A stretch of 64,000 nucleotides of DNA, taken from NCBI RefSeq assembly GCF_001704415.2, contig NC_030836.1, forward strand, positions 21,984,001-22,048,000, written 5' to 3'. The DNA is from Capra hircus (lineage: Eukaryota; Chordata; Mammalia; Artiodactyla; Bovidae). A program made the translations under genes and the position numbers. This document shows positions 10,941 through 21,475 of this stretch, one piece after another. The stretch's first letter is position 1. Each line of letters begins with the position of its first letter. Below the pieces are notes generated by a model. It did not search any database. It saw only the letters and a list, made by a program, of their open reading frames with translations, and was not told the DNA's origin.

Positions 10941-11113
10941 GTGGAAGTGAAGTGAAGCAAACGTCACTCAGCCGTGTCCGACTCTGCAATCCCATAGACT
11001 ATATACAGTCTGTGGAATTCTCTAGGCCAGGATACTGGAGTGGGTAGCCTTTCACTTCTCCAGGGATCGAAGCCAGGTCTCCCACACTGCAGGCAGATTC
11101 TTTACCAGTTGAC
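10941..11113 (-). mobile_element. Bov-tA SINE, diverged
   Basis: Reverse-complement Bov-A body (CCGTGTCCGACTCTGCAA, GGCCAGGATACTGGAGTGGG) and tRNA head (CAGGCAGATTCTTTACCAG). The head end is decayed. Confidence 0.85.
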
Positions 11114-11370
11114 GATATAGTTCCTTCAGATTATCTCCAGTCTATAATAGTTCTCTCATGCTTTTGCTTTTTAATTTGCTGATTCCTCACCCTGGATCTA
11201 ACAACTGTTTCTTTTTTTAGCTAATTTTTGCTTATTTTTCCACTTTACAACAGGTTCGACATCTTCCTTTCAAGTCTCACCAGAAACCTCCTCTTCTGGC
11301 CCCTGGTTGGCCTCCTCCCTGCTCCCATAGCACCCTGGCCTTAGCTCTTTGGGAAATGTAGCCCCATTCT

Positions 11371-11705
11371 GGGCTTCCCTGGTAGCTCAGCTGGTAAAGA
11401 ATCTGCCTCCAAAGCAGGAGATCCAGTTCGATTCCTGGGTTGGGAAGATCCCCCGGAGAAGGGATAGGCTACCCACTCCAATATTCTTGGGCTTCCCTGG
11501 TGGCTCAGACGGTAAAGAATCCACCTGCAGTGCAGGAGACCTGGGTTTGATCCCTGGGTCAGAAAGATCCCCTGGAGGAGGGCATGGCAATCCACTCCAG
11601 TATTCTTGCCTGGAGAATCCCCATAGACCAAGAAGCCTGGTGGGCTAAAATCCATGGGGTCACAAAGAGTCGGACACGAATGAGAGACTAAGCACAGCAC
11701 AGCAC
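11371..11705 (+). mobile_element. Bov-tA SINE with duplicated tRNA head
   Basis: Two complete tRNA-derived heads lie in tandem (starting near 11371 and 11488, joined at ATATTCTTGGGCTTCCC), followed by one Bov-A body and an AGCAC-rich tail. AGCCCCATTCT at 11360-11370 and AGCCCTGTTCT at 11706-11716 are a 9/11 target duplication. Confidence 0.9.
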
Positions 11706-11716
11706 AGCCCTGTTCT

Positions 11717-11926
11717 CAGTCAGTTCAGTTCAGTCGCTCAGTCATGTCCAACTCTGCAACCAAGTGAACCACAGCTCGCCAGGCCTCCGTGTCTATCACC
11801 AACTCCCAGAGTTCACTCAAACTCATGTCCATAGAGTTGGTGATGCCATCCAGCCATCTTATCCTCTGTCGTCCCCTTCTCCTCCGCCCCCAATCCCTCC
11901 CAGCATCAGAGTAAGAGATGTAAGTA
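11717..11926 (-). mobile_element. BovB 3' end, TSD AGCCCTGTTCT
   Basis: Reverse complement of the last ~195 bases of BovB, from the (TCAGT)n end to CAGCATCAGAGT, plus about 14 extra bases. The exact 11-bp duplication AGCCCTGTTCT at 11706-11716 and 11927-11937 flanks it. It reuses the target site of the preceding SINE. Confidence 0.9.
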
Positions 11927-11947
11927 AGCCCTGTTCTACCACCCTCT

Positions 11948-12164
11948 GCTGCTGCTGCTGCTGCTGCTGCTAAGTCGCTTCAGTCGTGTCCGACTCTGGG
12001 CAACCCCATAGACGGCAGCCCACCCGGCTTCCCCGTCCCTGGGATTCTTCAGGCAAGAATACTGGTGTGGATTGCCATTTCCTTCTCCGATGCATGGAAG
12101 TGAAAAGTGAAAGTGAAGTCGCTCAGTTGTGTTCGACTCTTAGCGACCCCATGGACTGCAGCCC
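11948..12164 (-). mobile_element. BOV-A2 SINE, 5'-truncated, TSD ACCACCCTCT
   Basis: The (CTG)n tail on the left, one full Bov-A monomer, a linker (GAAAAGTGAAAGTGAAG) and part of the second monomer are present. ACCACCCTCT is repeated exactly at 11938-11947 and 12165-12174. The insertion lies one base beyond the right duplication of the BovB fragment. Confidence 0.93.
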
Positions 12165-12174
12165 ACCACCCTCT

Positions 12175-12579
12175 ATAAGATTGCAAACTCCCTGAGAACC
12201 AGGTGGAGTGCACTTTGTAAACAGCATCCCTTTCAGAAAAGCAGAAACATTAAAGAAGACAGATGTATTTCCTCACACACCATGCTCCCTCTCTCACACA
12301 GCGCTCACCTACTTGCGCTCTCTCTCTCACACACACAATCAGATGTTCGCAACATGTCAGAGATCCAGATATACTTTCACACCCAGAGAATATAAAGTTG
12401 AAGAAACTGCATAATCTACAAGCCTCTGTCAACACAGAGGCGTATCTGAAGAGGCAGGATTTGAAGCCAACAAATGGATCAGCTTCTTGCTATTCCTGCA
12501 ACTTCCTCTCAAGTCAATAGAATTGACTTGACTTGACTTTTGTGGCCTAGAAACCAGAACTACGAAAGGGTTCAGTACA
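12175..12579. other. Unique sequence with CT/CA-rich low-complexity stretch
   Basis: A pyrimidine-rich CTCTCTCACAC-type stretch lies at about 12284-12338. Otherwise nothing is recognised. Confidence 0.5.
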
Positions 12580-12588
12580 GATCACTAT

Positions 12589-12818
12589 CTCTCGCTCGCT
12601 CTCTCTCTTGCTCTCTCTAGTCGCTAAGTCATGTCCCACTCTTGTGACCCCATGTACAGTAGCCTACCAGGTTCCTCTGTCCATGGGATTTTCCAGGCAA
12701 GAATACTGGAGTGGGTTGCCATCTCCTCCAGGGGATCTTCCCGACCCAGGAATCGAACCCAGGTCTCCTGCATTGCAGGTACATTCGTTACTGACTGAGC
12801 TATGAGGGAAGCCCTATT
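12589..12818 (-). mobile_element. Bov-tA SINE with (CT)n tail, TSD GATCACTAT
   Basis: Reverse-complement Bov-tA. Its 3' tail appears as the simple repeat CTCTCTCG at 12589-12618. GATCACTAT is repeated exactly at 12580-12588 and 12819-12827, so the microsatellite belongs to the insertion. Confidence 0.93.
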
Positions 12819-12827
12819 GATCACTAT

Positions 12828-13547
12828 GGAGAATCATAAAATATGAGTCAAAATTTATGCCAGCCCAAAGACAGCTTTGAGTTTTCACTGAAAGCACATT
12901 ACTAATACACACTCAGTGAACCCAGAACCCAAAAATAGCCCTTGGATTTACCAAATGGTCTTCTCAGTTTACATTTCTTCCAGGAGTATAAAATAACATA
13001 AACATAAATACGGCCACATACAAAAAAAAAAACAAAAAAAAAAAACCGAATATTTCAAATCAGAACTTGCTAACAATGTTGATCAGTCAATAAGTCAATT
13101 TCAGCAACATTGACATTTTACTAGCAGCATTTCTTTACATAACAATTTAATGTTTTATTACACACTGCCCTTATAATTTCACTTTAAAAATTATTATATT
13201 GTGGGAAAACAGTTAATTGGAGATCACTGATTGTTTCTATGTTCAACTGTAAGGAAAATAAACAGAAAATATAACAAATCCCAGAAAAATCTATTATGTC
13301 TGAAAGGCACAGTGTAAATATTCTCTCTCCAAGGAGAAAGTTTATCACATGTAAATCAATTGTTTAACTTTCTCTTCAAAGATGATTTAGAAAATATGTA
13401 ATACACAGATTCAGGCTTACCTATATTGGGGAGTTTACTCTAAGAAATCCATTTTATATTAAAACACAAGAATAAAAGTAGCTCTTAAAAATTCATGCTG
13501 TGGGGGACTTCTCTGGTGGTAGTTGTATTTCCCTCTGTATTTAATTA
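12828..13547. other. Unique sequence with an A-rich run
   Basis: A-rich run at 13022-13046. No gene or family recognised. Confidence 0.4.
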
Positions 13548-14531
13548 TTTTTGTTTAAAAAGGGAGGAGTTGCTTCAAGTGATACCATCAATAAAATGGA
13601 AAGAGAACCCACAAATGGAAGAAAATATTTGCAAGCCATATACACTGAATATATAGACTTCTTACACCACAATAATTAAAAGGCAACTAATTTTTTTAAA
13701 ATAGGCAAAGGATTTGAATAGACATTTTTTCCAGTGAAGATACATGATTAGTTAATAAGCACTGAAACAGATACTCAACACTTTTGGTCACTGAGAAAAT
13801 GTAAATCAAAATCACATTGAGACAGCACTTCACACCCACTAGGGTGGCTATAAATAAAAAAGACAGACAATCACACATGTTAGTGAAGACATGGAGTAAT
13901 TGGGGTCACTATATACTACTTGTGAAAATATGAAAATGAGGCAGAAAACAGTTCAGCAATTTCTCAAAATGCTCAATATACAGCCACCATATTATTCAGT
14001 AATTCCAATACTAGGTGTATACCCAAGAAAAATACAAACGTATTTTCATACAAAATCTTGCAATAAATGGTCATAGCAGCATCATAGCCAAGGAAGTGGA
14101 AACAATTCAAATGTCCACCAATCAATAAACAGATAAAGTATGAATACATCTGCAATGGAATATTATTTGACAGTAAAAAGGAATAATGCAATGATACAAG
14201 TTATAACATGCATGAAATTCAAAAACACATGCTAAGAGGAAGAAGCCAGTTACAAAAGATCACATACTGTATGAGTCTGTTTACCAGAAGTTCAGAATTG
14301 GTAAACCCAGAGATGGTAAATAGATCAGAGGCTGCCTAGGGCTGGGGATACCTGAGGTGGGGAGGGGGTGAAGGGGGAGTGACAGCTAAGAGGTTTCTAT
14401 TTGGGGTAAACAAAATGTTCCAAAATTAGATTACGGTGATGATGGCAAAATTGTAAATATACTAAAACTGGAACTCTACCTTTAAAGTGGGTGATTCTTA
14501 TTGTATTTAAATTATATCTCAAGCTGTTAAG
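13548..14531 (+). mobile_element. L1 LINE 3' end, old subfamily
   Basis: It follows the L1 ORF2 C-terminus (ATGTAAATCAAAATCACATT, CACCCACTAGGGTGGCTATA, GGAATATTATTTGACAGTAA) and a 3' UTR with AGATCACATACTGTATGAGT and GGTGGGGAGGGGGTGAAGGG, ending near AAATTATATCTCAAGCTGTT. There are many disruptions. Confidence 0.85.
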
Positions 14532-15179
14532 GGGAGAAGGAGGATGCATAATAAGGCATTTTATTTCTTTGGTGTCTTTGAAGACTAAATAGTATGACTT
14601 CTTAGATCATTTATCACTTTACAAAAAAACACCCCACTGCTTCCATGCTCAGATCTAACACTTAACAAGACATGAAAGTAAAGTGTCATTGAGAGAAGTG
14701 AATATCATCGAAGGCCCTGGAGACAGACCTAGGAAAGTATGTGCTTTTTCAGGAAATGTGTACTAAAACAGAACCACAGAATATGGGTCCGGGACGGCCA
14801 CAGGGGGAGTTTCCAGAGGTTGGCCCTGTTTCTGTCCCATCCTGTCCCAGAGGGCTTGGTATTTTCCTGGACCCACACCTGTTTAGCTTCTGGCTGGTTC
14901 CTGGGGCCTCTCACATGGCTCCAGAGGAAAGCCCAAGTATCACGGGTAGGGGGAGATGGGAAACCCCGGAGCAAACGATGGACAAATATTCTTCCAAAGA
15001 AACTAAAAATTCAATGAAACCTTGTGAAACAGCAGCCTCCCCACGTGCATAGGAACCTCAAACTGATGGACCTTAGGGTTCGGTCTCCTCCCATAATTAA
15101 CAAGGATCTCAAAGCTGAGCAGTAATTGGCAAATAGAAACAGGCAACAAGACTCGAGGGCCCACACCGGGAACTGCTGT
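14532..15179. other. Unique sequence, probable intron 1 of the minus-strand gene
   Basis: No repeat recognised. It lies directly 3' of the exon-1 donor on the minus strand. Confidence 0.45.
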
Positions 15180-15419
15180 CATGCGCCCTAAGCTTGGGCT
15201 CTCCCCTTGGTAGGAGGCTCCTTCTTTCCTCTGCCCAAGTTCAGAGGCCGGGGAACCTCGGTTCACCCGCCCATGCTCACCCACCCGGGCAGGGACCGTG
15301 CGCCCGGGCGGGCGCTGTCTCGCACCGGGCGCAGCGCATCCACGAACGTCCCTGGGATCCAGGCGGCGAGGCCGCCAACGTCCCCCCGGGGTCCCCGCGC
15401 CACGCAAGCCGGCTCCCAC

Positions 15420-16134
15420 CTTGATGCACCATCTCCAGGACGTCTGGGTCGCCCATCTTTGCCAGCTCGTTAATGACGCTGGCCGAGGGGGAGACGCTCG
15501 ACCACTGAGACGACTTGCGAAATTTGGCCTGGAGGCTGAATCTGACGGTGGGCCGCTGTGGCGGGATCAAGAGGTCCTGTTTGTAAGCGTCGATCTCCTT
15601 GGGTTCCTCAGGTCTCGGGGGCGTCAGCCCGTGAGGCTTCTTATCCTGCCGGTACTTCCACTTGCTGGGGTTCTTGATGTTCAGCTTCAGCGCCCTCTCC
15701 CGGTAGCGCCTCTTGGACCGCTCCCAGTACATCTCCCGGATCGTGCCGGGATGAAAGCTTCCCGGCTTCCACCAGTGCTCTCGGTGCTGGCCCTCCCGCG
15801 GCTCTCCCCGCCTCTCTCTCCTCCCCGCCAGCTCTCCGCCCCTCGACCCGCTGGGCTGCGGGCTCCCAGGCTCCCACTCGCTCCCGCCCCCTGCCTCACT
15901 CGGCCCGGGCTCCTCCGCCTCCCGTTCCCCTTCCGGGCCCGCGGCCGCCTCCTGGCCCTCTTGGTCCGGCAGTTCGCTTCTCAACTGGCCTTGCTGGTCC
16001 CATCCCACCGGGTTGGCGCCCGTCCCGGGCTCCTGGTTCTCCTGGGCGGCCGCCTCCCCTCTCTCCGAACCAATCTCTGTTGCCAGCCGAAGGGCGAACT
16101 GCGCCCTCGGCCTGTCGGTCTGGTCCTCGTCCAT
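15420..16134 (-). CDS. First coding exon of an unrecognised host gene (238 codons + 1 base)
   Basis: The ATG follows directly on an in-frame TAG, so the start is well defined; the next base is G, but position -3 is T. The frame runs 238 codons to CATCAAG|GTGGGAG, a consensus donor, leaving one base of a split codon. Residues 1-120 are Glu/Gly/Pro/Gln-rich and look disordered. Residues 120-170 are basic and aromatic (HWWKPGSFHPGTIREMYWER, then NPSKWKYRQDKKP). Residues 180-238 include PPQRPTVRFSLQAKFRKSSQ and an end resembling a small helix (INELAKMGDPDVLEMVHQ). There is no signal peptide or membrane segment. I do not recognise the family and assign no function. The antisense strand is also open over most of this GC-rich region, but it lacks splice or start context. 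The frame past the donor to 15277 is probably intron. Confidence 0.75.
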
Positions 16135-16233
16135 CTATCTGCGCGGCCCTCCGCCTAGAATGGGCGGCACTCGGAGAGAACCCCCTTCCCGGTTGAAGTT
16201 ATTTTTTGTCGGGTGAGAAAAAACCTGCCTTCC

Positions 16234-16255
16234 TTAAGGGGATCCCACCCCTTAA
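16234..16255. promoter_or_regulatory. Perfect 8-bp inverted repeat upstream of the gene
   Basis: TTAAGGGG and CCCCTTAA are separated by six bases, about 100 bp upstream of the minus-strand ATG. Such symmetry near a promoter could bind a dimeric factor; function is not shown. Confidence 0.35.
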
Positions 16256-16344
16256 AAGGCCCGCGCGTGGCCCGTTCTGCGAGATTCTAGCAGCCCCTCC
16301 TTCCGGAATCTTCGCAGGGTTATTTGCAGCTGGTAGCAACACGG

Positions 16345-16508
16345 TTGGTGGTGGTTTAGTATCTAAGTCGTGTCCGACTCTTACTACCCCATAGGCTTCT
16401 CGGTCCATGGGATTTCCCAGGCAAGAATACTGGAGTAGGTTGCCGTGCCCTTCTCCAGGGGATTTTCCCGATCCAGGAATCAAACCCAGGTTTCCTGCAT
16501 TTCAGAGG
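16345..16508 (-). mobile_element. Bov-tA SINE, head truncated
   Basis: Reverse-complement Bov-A body (GTCGTGTCCGACTCTTACTA, GGCAAGAATACTGGAGTAGG) and part of the tRNA head (CAGGAATCAAACCCAGGTTT). The end of the head is missing. Confidence 0.9.
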
Positions 16509-16511
16509 GAA

Positions 16512-17303
16512 TCCCATCTCACACAGTTGGTGGAAAGTCAAGTTTGTCCAAAATTCGAATTCAGCCTCTGCCCCTTAGAAGTTAGATGACATTGGTCAAG
16601 TTTCTTCAGGAGACATTGGCTTGTTTCTTCAAGAGAACCATTATTAGGACCCAAATCGGGGACTTGTGAGGGGCACATTGTACAGTGCGGCTGTAATGAG
16701 TTAAGAATTTAGATGCTCTCAAGACGAAGCCCTTTTGCACTGAGCCCTGCTCCATCTCAGAGTTTCTTAGTGGCTTGAGCATTTCGACCTCAAGCGGAGT
16801 GAATGGTCACACTCTTCACAGGCTCCTCTGAATTGATTTATGTCTTTGAGACCTTAACAACTACCAGCTCCCCAATAATTGGGAGATAAAAATTACTGTC
16901 TAAAAGAGAAAAATAGATAAGTGGTGATGAACTAAGGGTGAGGTAGAGGTCTGGGCTGAGGGTCTTGAGAGTGTTAAGGAGGGAGTGACTGAGTTTGGGG
17001 CAGGTATGGGCAGATTTAAGAATAAGGAGAACATAACCAAGGAAGACTTGATCTTTTTGAATTTTCATGTTACTCTATTTTTTCCCCCTTCTATTGACAT
17101 TTTTTAGCCTAGGAGTATCTTTTACAGATGAGAAAATAGGCTTGAGAGAAGTGTTTTGGTGAAGACCATCGTTAACTGTAGAACTGGAAATCATCTCTTT
17201 TTTTTTCCTATGCCTTGCTATCTGTTCTCTATTTCAGGCTATAGGCAATTGCTTACTTGATGTGTTTTGGAATGGTGTTTGAAATGTTATTTGTCAGGCA
17301 AGT
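16512..17303. other. Unique sequence
   Basis: No gene or repeat recognised. Confidence 0.4.
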
Positions 17304-17372
17304 GTATACTCCTCGGTTCTGTCTTGTCACAACAAAGATTTGGAGTGGTGGACATTAAAGCCCACAGCATGT

Positions 17373-17473
17373 CACAGTTCTCGGGTCTTGGACAGACCAT
17401 GTAATAGCTCTCGGGTCTTAGACAGACCATGTTATAGCTCTCAGGTCTCGAATGGACCATGTTATAGCTCTTA
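17373..17473. repeat. 30-bp tandem repeat, 3.4 copies
   Basis: Units at 17373-17402, 17403-17432 and 17433-17462 and a partial copy share AGCTCTCGGGTCTTAGACAG and end in GACCATGT. They lie in what would be the U5 side of the minus-strand LTR. Confidence 0.9.
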
Positions 17474-17648
17474 GACAAATCAGTGTCACAGCTCTGTACT
17501 ACAGCTCTATTTTATTTAGATAATAACAGGAAAATCCATCCACGAGGCGTGAGGGCATGTCGACCCAAAGACCGGAAGAAAAGAGCACCCCAGTGCGGGG
17601 AGATGGGGGTCGGGGGAGGAGCTAGCTTTGGCTCCTCTTTTTGTATGT

Positions 17649-17697
17649 CCCCCCCTCCCCAGCCGCCACCGCCCCCCCCCCCGCCCCGCCCCGCCTG
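17649..17697. repeat. C/G-run low-complexity tract
   Basis: Runs of C on the plus strand give at least five G-runs of four or more on the minus strand, including GGGGCGGGGC, an Sp1-like and G-quadruplex-compatible pattern. It lies in the presumed U3 of the LTR. Confidence 0.8.
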
Positions 17698-17861
17698 TCC
17701 TATGTAAATTGGGCCAGCCAGGAGAGTTGTTTGTTTTACCTGAAGTCCTCACTCCCCTCGGACCTTTGTTTGTTCTATATTTGTGGGCTTTTCTCTTCCT
17801 TATCTTTTAGACACCACCATTCTGGACTCCTTTTCCCTATTCTAACTACCTAACAGTATTC

Positions 17862-18766
17862 ATAAGTTAAGCCATGGACTTACATGTAATTATAATAAAT
17901 TGGTAGTTATCTGACAAGTGTTGGTATTTACCTCTTGATTAATCATTGTTTGAGTATAATAAAATGTTTACCCTCTGATTTGTTTTGTGTTCTTCCCATA
18001 TACCAGGTACTCTGCTAGGTGCTGTAGATATTGTGATTTAACACATGGTACAGATTTTGCTTTATGTAGATTAAATAAAAATTAAAACAATAATTTTTCT
18101 ATAATTTTATAGAATTGTATACTTAATATTTCTTGATTCTGCACCGTATTTGAAATGACCTGTGAAAAAGACATTTAATGATGATTTTGTGCAAAATTGA
18201 ATATTTTGATGCTGATTTTGCTGATATTCATCCTCTCTAAGCCTTGTTAACAAAAAAGTTGATCTTTCTTGTGTTCTTTTGATAAAGGTATGTATTTTCT
18301 CCATAACGCCTGAGATCTTGAGACATTTTCTCTGTATTTGTATCACTGAAATACTTTATTTTCCTTATCCATTCATAATTTTAGGATCTGTCAGTTTCTT
18401 CCATTGCTACACCCTGCCTCTTTAAACTCAATCTTCAACCATCTCTTCCCAGAATTATGTTATGAATAATGAATACATATTATTTTAATGTAATTGGTTA
18501 CACAGTTAAGTGTTGTATTGAGACCAGAAAGTTATCTTTTTTAGCCCTCAAAATTATTTCAGCCTTTGTTTCCAGATTATTCAGCCTTTGTTTCAGTGTT
18601 ATTGCATCGTTTGGTACTGCCTTTTTATTTTAATTAGCCTTTTGTGTCCTATCCTAAGGGAGGTATGCAAGTGTTTAAATGACAATAGAAACACAGCTGT
18701 AAATATAAAAATTGTGATACTTTGGGTGCTAAACTGTCAAATGATTGCTTAAAATACTTGTTTGCC
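17862..18766. other. Unique A+T-rich sequence
   Basis: A short MIR/L2-like phrase (ACCAGGTACTCTGCTAGGTG) lies near 18002. Otherwise nothing is recognised. Confidence 0.4.
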
Positions 18767-18777
18767 AACTGGTAAGT

Positions 18778-18979
18778 AGGCTTCGCTGGTGACTTGGTGG
18801 TAAAGAATCTGCAGGCCAATGCCGGAGACATGGGTTTGGTCTATGGGTTAGGAAGATCCCCTGGAGAAGGAAATGGGAATCTACTCCAGTATTCTGGGAA
18901 ATCTCATAGACTGGGGAGCCTGGTGGGCTCCATGGAGTCTGTAAAAGTGCTTGACACGACTTAGCAACTAAACGACAAT
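18778..18979 (+). mobile_element. Bov-tA SINE, old, TSD AACTGGTAAGT
   Basis: Diverged tRNA head and Bov-A body ending GACACGACTTAGCAACTAAA. AACTGGTAAGT at 18767-18777 and AACTAGTAAGT at 18980-18990 match at 10/11. Confidence 0.9.
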
Positions 18980-18990
18980 AACTAGTAAGT

Positions 18991-19385
18991 CAAAGTATGG
19001 ATTCTCTGTAGAAAAGACCCTTTATGAGTGTCAGTATATAATACATGCCAGCCTGGGCTGTGTGAATGTTAAATGTATAAAAATGAGCAACAACCTGCAT
19101 GTGAATATTATTTTTTATTCTAGCAGCCTCGTTAAATAGATGGGTTTAAGGCTAAAGAGGACAAGTTCATGAGCTACACTCTGGAAACCAGGAAGGATTT
19201 TGGAAAGTCATGCAATGAATCCTTCTCCCTGTTGGTATTTAAGGCAAAGATATGGTGCCTCCAGTCTGTGGTCTGGATCAGTCTTCTTTCTTGGTATCCA
19301 TGTGCCAAGGCTTCAACTCCTATAGTAAGTGTTCTCCTTTTGGGCTACATGGCATTCATTTATTTTTTAACTCCTAAAATTTTTA
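18991..19385. other. Unique sequence
   Basis: Nothing recognised. The 73-codon frame at 19169-19390 has no supporting features. Confidence 0.4.
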
Positions 19386-19595
19386 AGTGACGCTAGCGGT
19401 AAAGAACCAGACTACCAGTGTAGGAGACGTAAGAGACATGAGTTCGATCCCTGGGTTGGGAAGATCCCCTGGAGGAGGGCATGGCAACCCACTCCAGTAT
19501 TCTTGTCTGGAGAATCCCATGGCCAGAGGAGCCTGGCAGTCCACAGAGTCACAAAAGAGTCAGGTATGACTGAGGCGACTTGGCACACAGCACAC
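19386..19595 (+). mobile_element. Bov-tA SINE
   Basis: The head is of the GGAGACGTAAGAGACATGAG variant, followed by a Bov-A body ending GGCGACTTGGCACACAGCAC. Short A/T-rich duplications (AAAATTTT) flank it. Confidence 0.88.
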
Positions 19596-19605
19596 AAAAA
19601 TTTTA

Positions 19606-20482
19606 TTTAGTCCATATATTTTCAACATCATTACAATCCACATAAAATGGCCTGCTCTCAGATATGAATCTTTGAATCAGGTGTCGAAAGACCTGCATAT
19701 CTCTCTCTGTCCCTTATGAGCTAAAGGGCATGATGACCTTGAACAGATGATTCTGCATCCCTCCTTCCTTGCCTGTGACTATTAAGGATCTTAACCTGTT
19801 CCACCCATCTCCCAAAGTTGTGAAAGTCAAACAAATCATATCCATGAAAGGACTTTGGAAACAGTAAAAATGTAACAAGCATGAGAAAGTTTTATTGACT
19901 GGCAGAGGTAGTTATAGATTTAACAGTAGGTACTAGTTGTGGGGTGTTGTTTCCTCCACCCAACAAAAATGCCATTTTAACCATTTCTCTGAGATTTGCA
20001 GGCATTTTCTGACTCTACACAGATTCCTCACCACTAAGCACTGGTGTCAGTGGGGGGCTCAAGTCTCCTTATTTGTAATATTTAAATACGGCAATATCTG
20101 TTTCTTTGAATCCTGATTATTTAGGTCCTAGACTTTTTCAATGAGCTCAAGCCCTATCTACTAGGACTGCCTACCATCTGGCATTCTTCCCTCTCCTAGA
20201 AAAACTCACTTTACAGGTTGGCCTCTGGGGCCATTATGATCAGCAGAAACACCAGTACAATTTTGAGTACTCACATGCAACCTTACCATTTGCCAACATA
20301 AAGACTCAGGGTGGCATGTCTACTGTGCCATATAACTAGAAAGATGCAGTTGGTTCCCAGTCTAGAGAGATGGGAAACTGTCTCAGCAAAAGATGAAAAA
20401 CAAAATGTTTTCATCTCTCTCATGACTGCTTGCAACAGCCCCTGAGATCATAAATGATGCCCTTCTTCTTGCTGTCTGCAAT
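19606..20482. other. Unique sequence
   Basis: A faint MIR-like stretch lies around 19690-19800. No gene recognised. Confidence 0.35.
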
Positions 20483-20600
20483 GACTTTTTTTTTTAATCA
20501 GAGGATAATTGCTTTACAATGTTGCGTTAGTCTCTGCTGTACTAACAGCATGCATCAGCTGTAAGTATTCTCATGTATCTTCTCCCCCTTGAGCCTCCCT
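20483..20600 (-). mobile_element. Ruminant L1 3' UTR fragment, antisense
   Basis: TTTTAATCAGAGGATAATTG, CTTTACAATGTTGCGTTAGT and CTCCCCCTTGAGCCTCCCTC are the familiar antisense of the bovine L1 3' UTR. Confidence 0.6.
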
Positions 20601-20999
20601 CCTACTCACCGTCCCCTGCCACTGTCCAGCTTCTCTCAGTCATCAGAGAGCACCAAGCTTAGCTCTGCCAGTGACTTTCTATCACATGTAAGGGGAAATC
20701 TAACCACCTTTCTTACCAGTAGGATTGTAGCACTATCCTTACATGATCTAGGCCTAGTTCCCACCTCTGCTATCATGTTCTAGCCTTGCTGTCTTGCTGT
20801 TCCACAAACCGAATAAGACTTTCCCCATCATTTCCCAAGCACTTTGTACTCACTGTACTCTTCTCCATAAAGCTTTTTATACAGATATTTGATGGTTCAC
20901 TCTCTTCCATCATTTTTCTATCCGAATGAAGAATTTTGCTGACCACCCTGAGTCAATAACCTCACATTACTATCCTCTTAGCCCAAAGTTTTTCTTTAG
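20601..20999. other. Unique sequence
   Basis: Nothing recognised. Confidence 0.35.
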
Positions 21000-21165
21000 A
21001 GCTGTTCTCTCTTTCTGACTTTGTATATTTAATTGCTTGTGCATATTTATTTTTGTATAAGCTCCCTGGAGGCTGAGGTTTTCTGTTTTCTTTTCTTTTC
21101 TTTTCTATCAGTGGCACTTAGAATGGCATAGAAAGGTTCTCATAAATATTTGTTGAATGAATGAT
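21000..21165 (+). mobile_element. L2/MIR 3' end (ancient)
   Basis: AGAATGGCATAGAAAGGTTC then CATAAATATTTGTTGAATGAATGA is the conserved L2-type 3' terminus. A (TTTTC)n run precedes it. Confidence 0.55.
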
Positions 21166-21475
21166 TTGTCAAAGGTTTATTATCACATTTCCTATTCCCT
21201 GAGTCACTAGCTGTCTTCTTCATTGCCCCTCACGTTCCCGCATCTGGGAGAATAATTGGATTACATGCTTGCAGTAGCTTGTGGCTCAATACTATTCCAA
21301 GAAATAATTTTCTAATTTTGAAAAAAGAAAAAACCCTCTAAAATTTACATAAAGAAACAACTAGAATCAGCAGAGATAGAGACAATAGTCAGGACTTTGC
21401 CTCACTATCTGAGCACCAATCCCTTGGCTGCTCTTTGAAAATAGAGTAGACCTTTGGCAAGCAGTGGTGGCAGCC

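Larger units (their letters stand above)
15180..16340. promoter_or_regulatory. CpG island over the first coding exon
   Basis: A G+C-rich, CpG-dense block in otherwise A+T-rich surroundings, covering the exon and its upstream flank. A GC box (GGGCGG) lies at about 16164-16169. I see no classical TATA box upstream of the minus-strand ATG, which fits a CpG-island promoter; the transcription start cannot be fixed from sequence. Confidence 0.75.
17310..17855 (-). mobile_element. Probable solo LTR of an endogenous retrovirus
   Basis: On the minus strand it starts TGTTAGGTAG, has a TATA-like ACATACAAAAAG at about 17636-17647 and a polyadenylation signal AATAAA at 17511-17516, and ends near CCGAGGA with its terminal CA decayed. 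GTATAC at 17304-17309 and GTATTC at 17856-17861 are a 5/6 match at the size of a class II (beta-like) target duplication. No internal retroviral genes are present. The LTR assignment comes from structure and recognised pattern. Confidence 0.6.

Noticed and set aside
15277..15419. Extension of the minus-strand frame past the splice donor
   Set aside because: The consensus donor at 15419 and the change to Gly/Ala/Pro-rich low-complexity sequence point to intron.
15298..16158. 286-codon plus-strand open frame through the CpG island
   Set aside because: It is the antisense shadow of the minus-strand exon in GC-rich DNA, with no splice or start context and Leu/Pro/Arg-rich composition.
17373..17473. 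CRISPR-like array of 30-bp units
   Set aside because: Units are directly adjacent without spacers and the genome is mammalian; a simple tandem repeat in an LTR.
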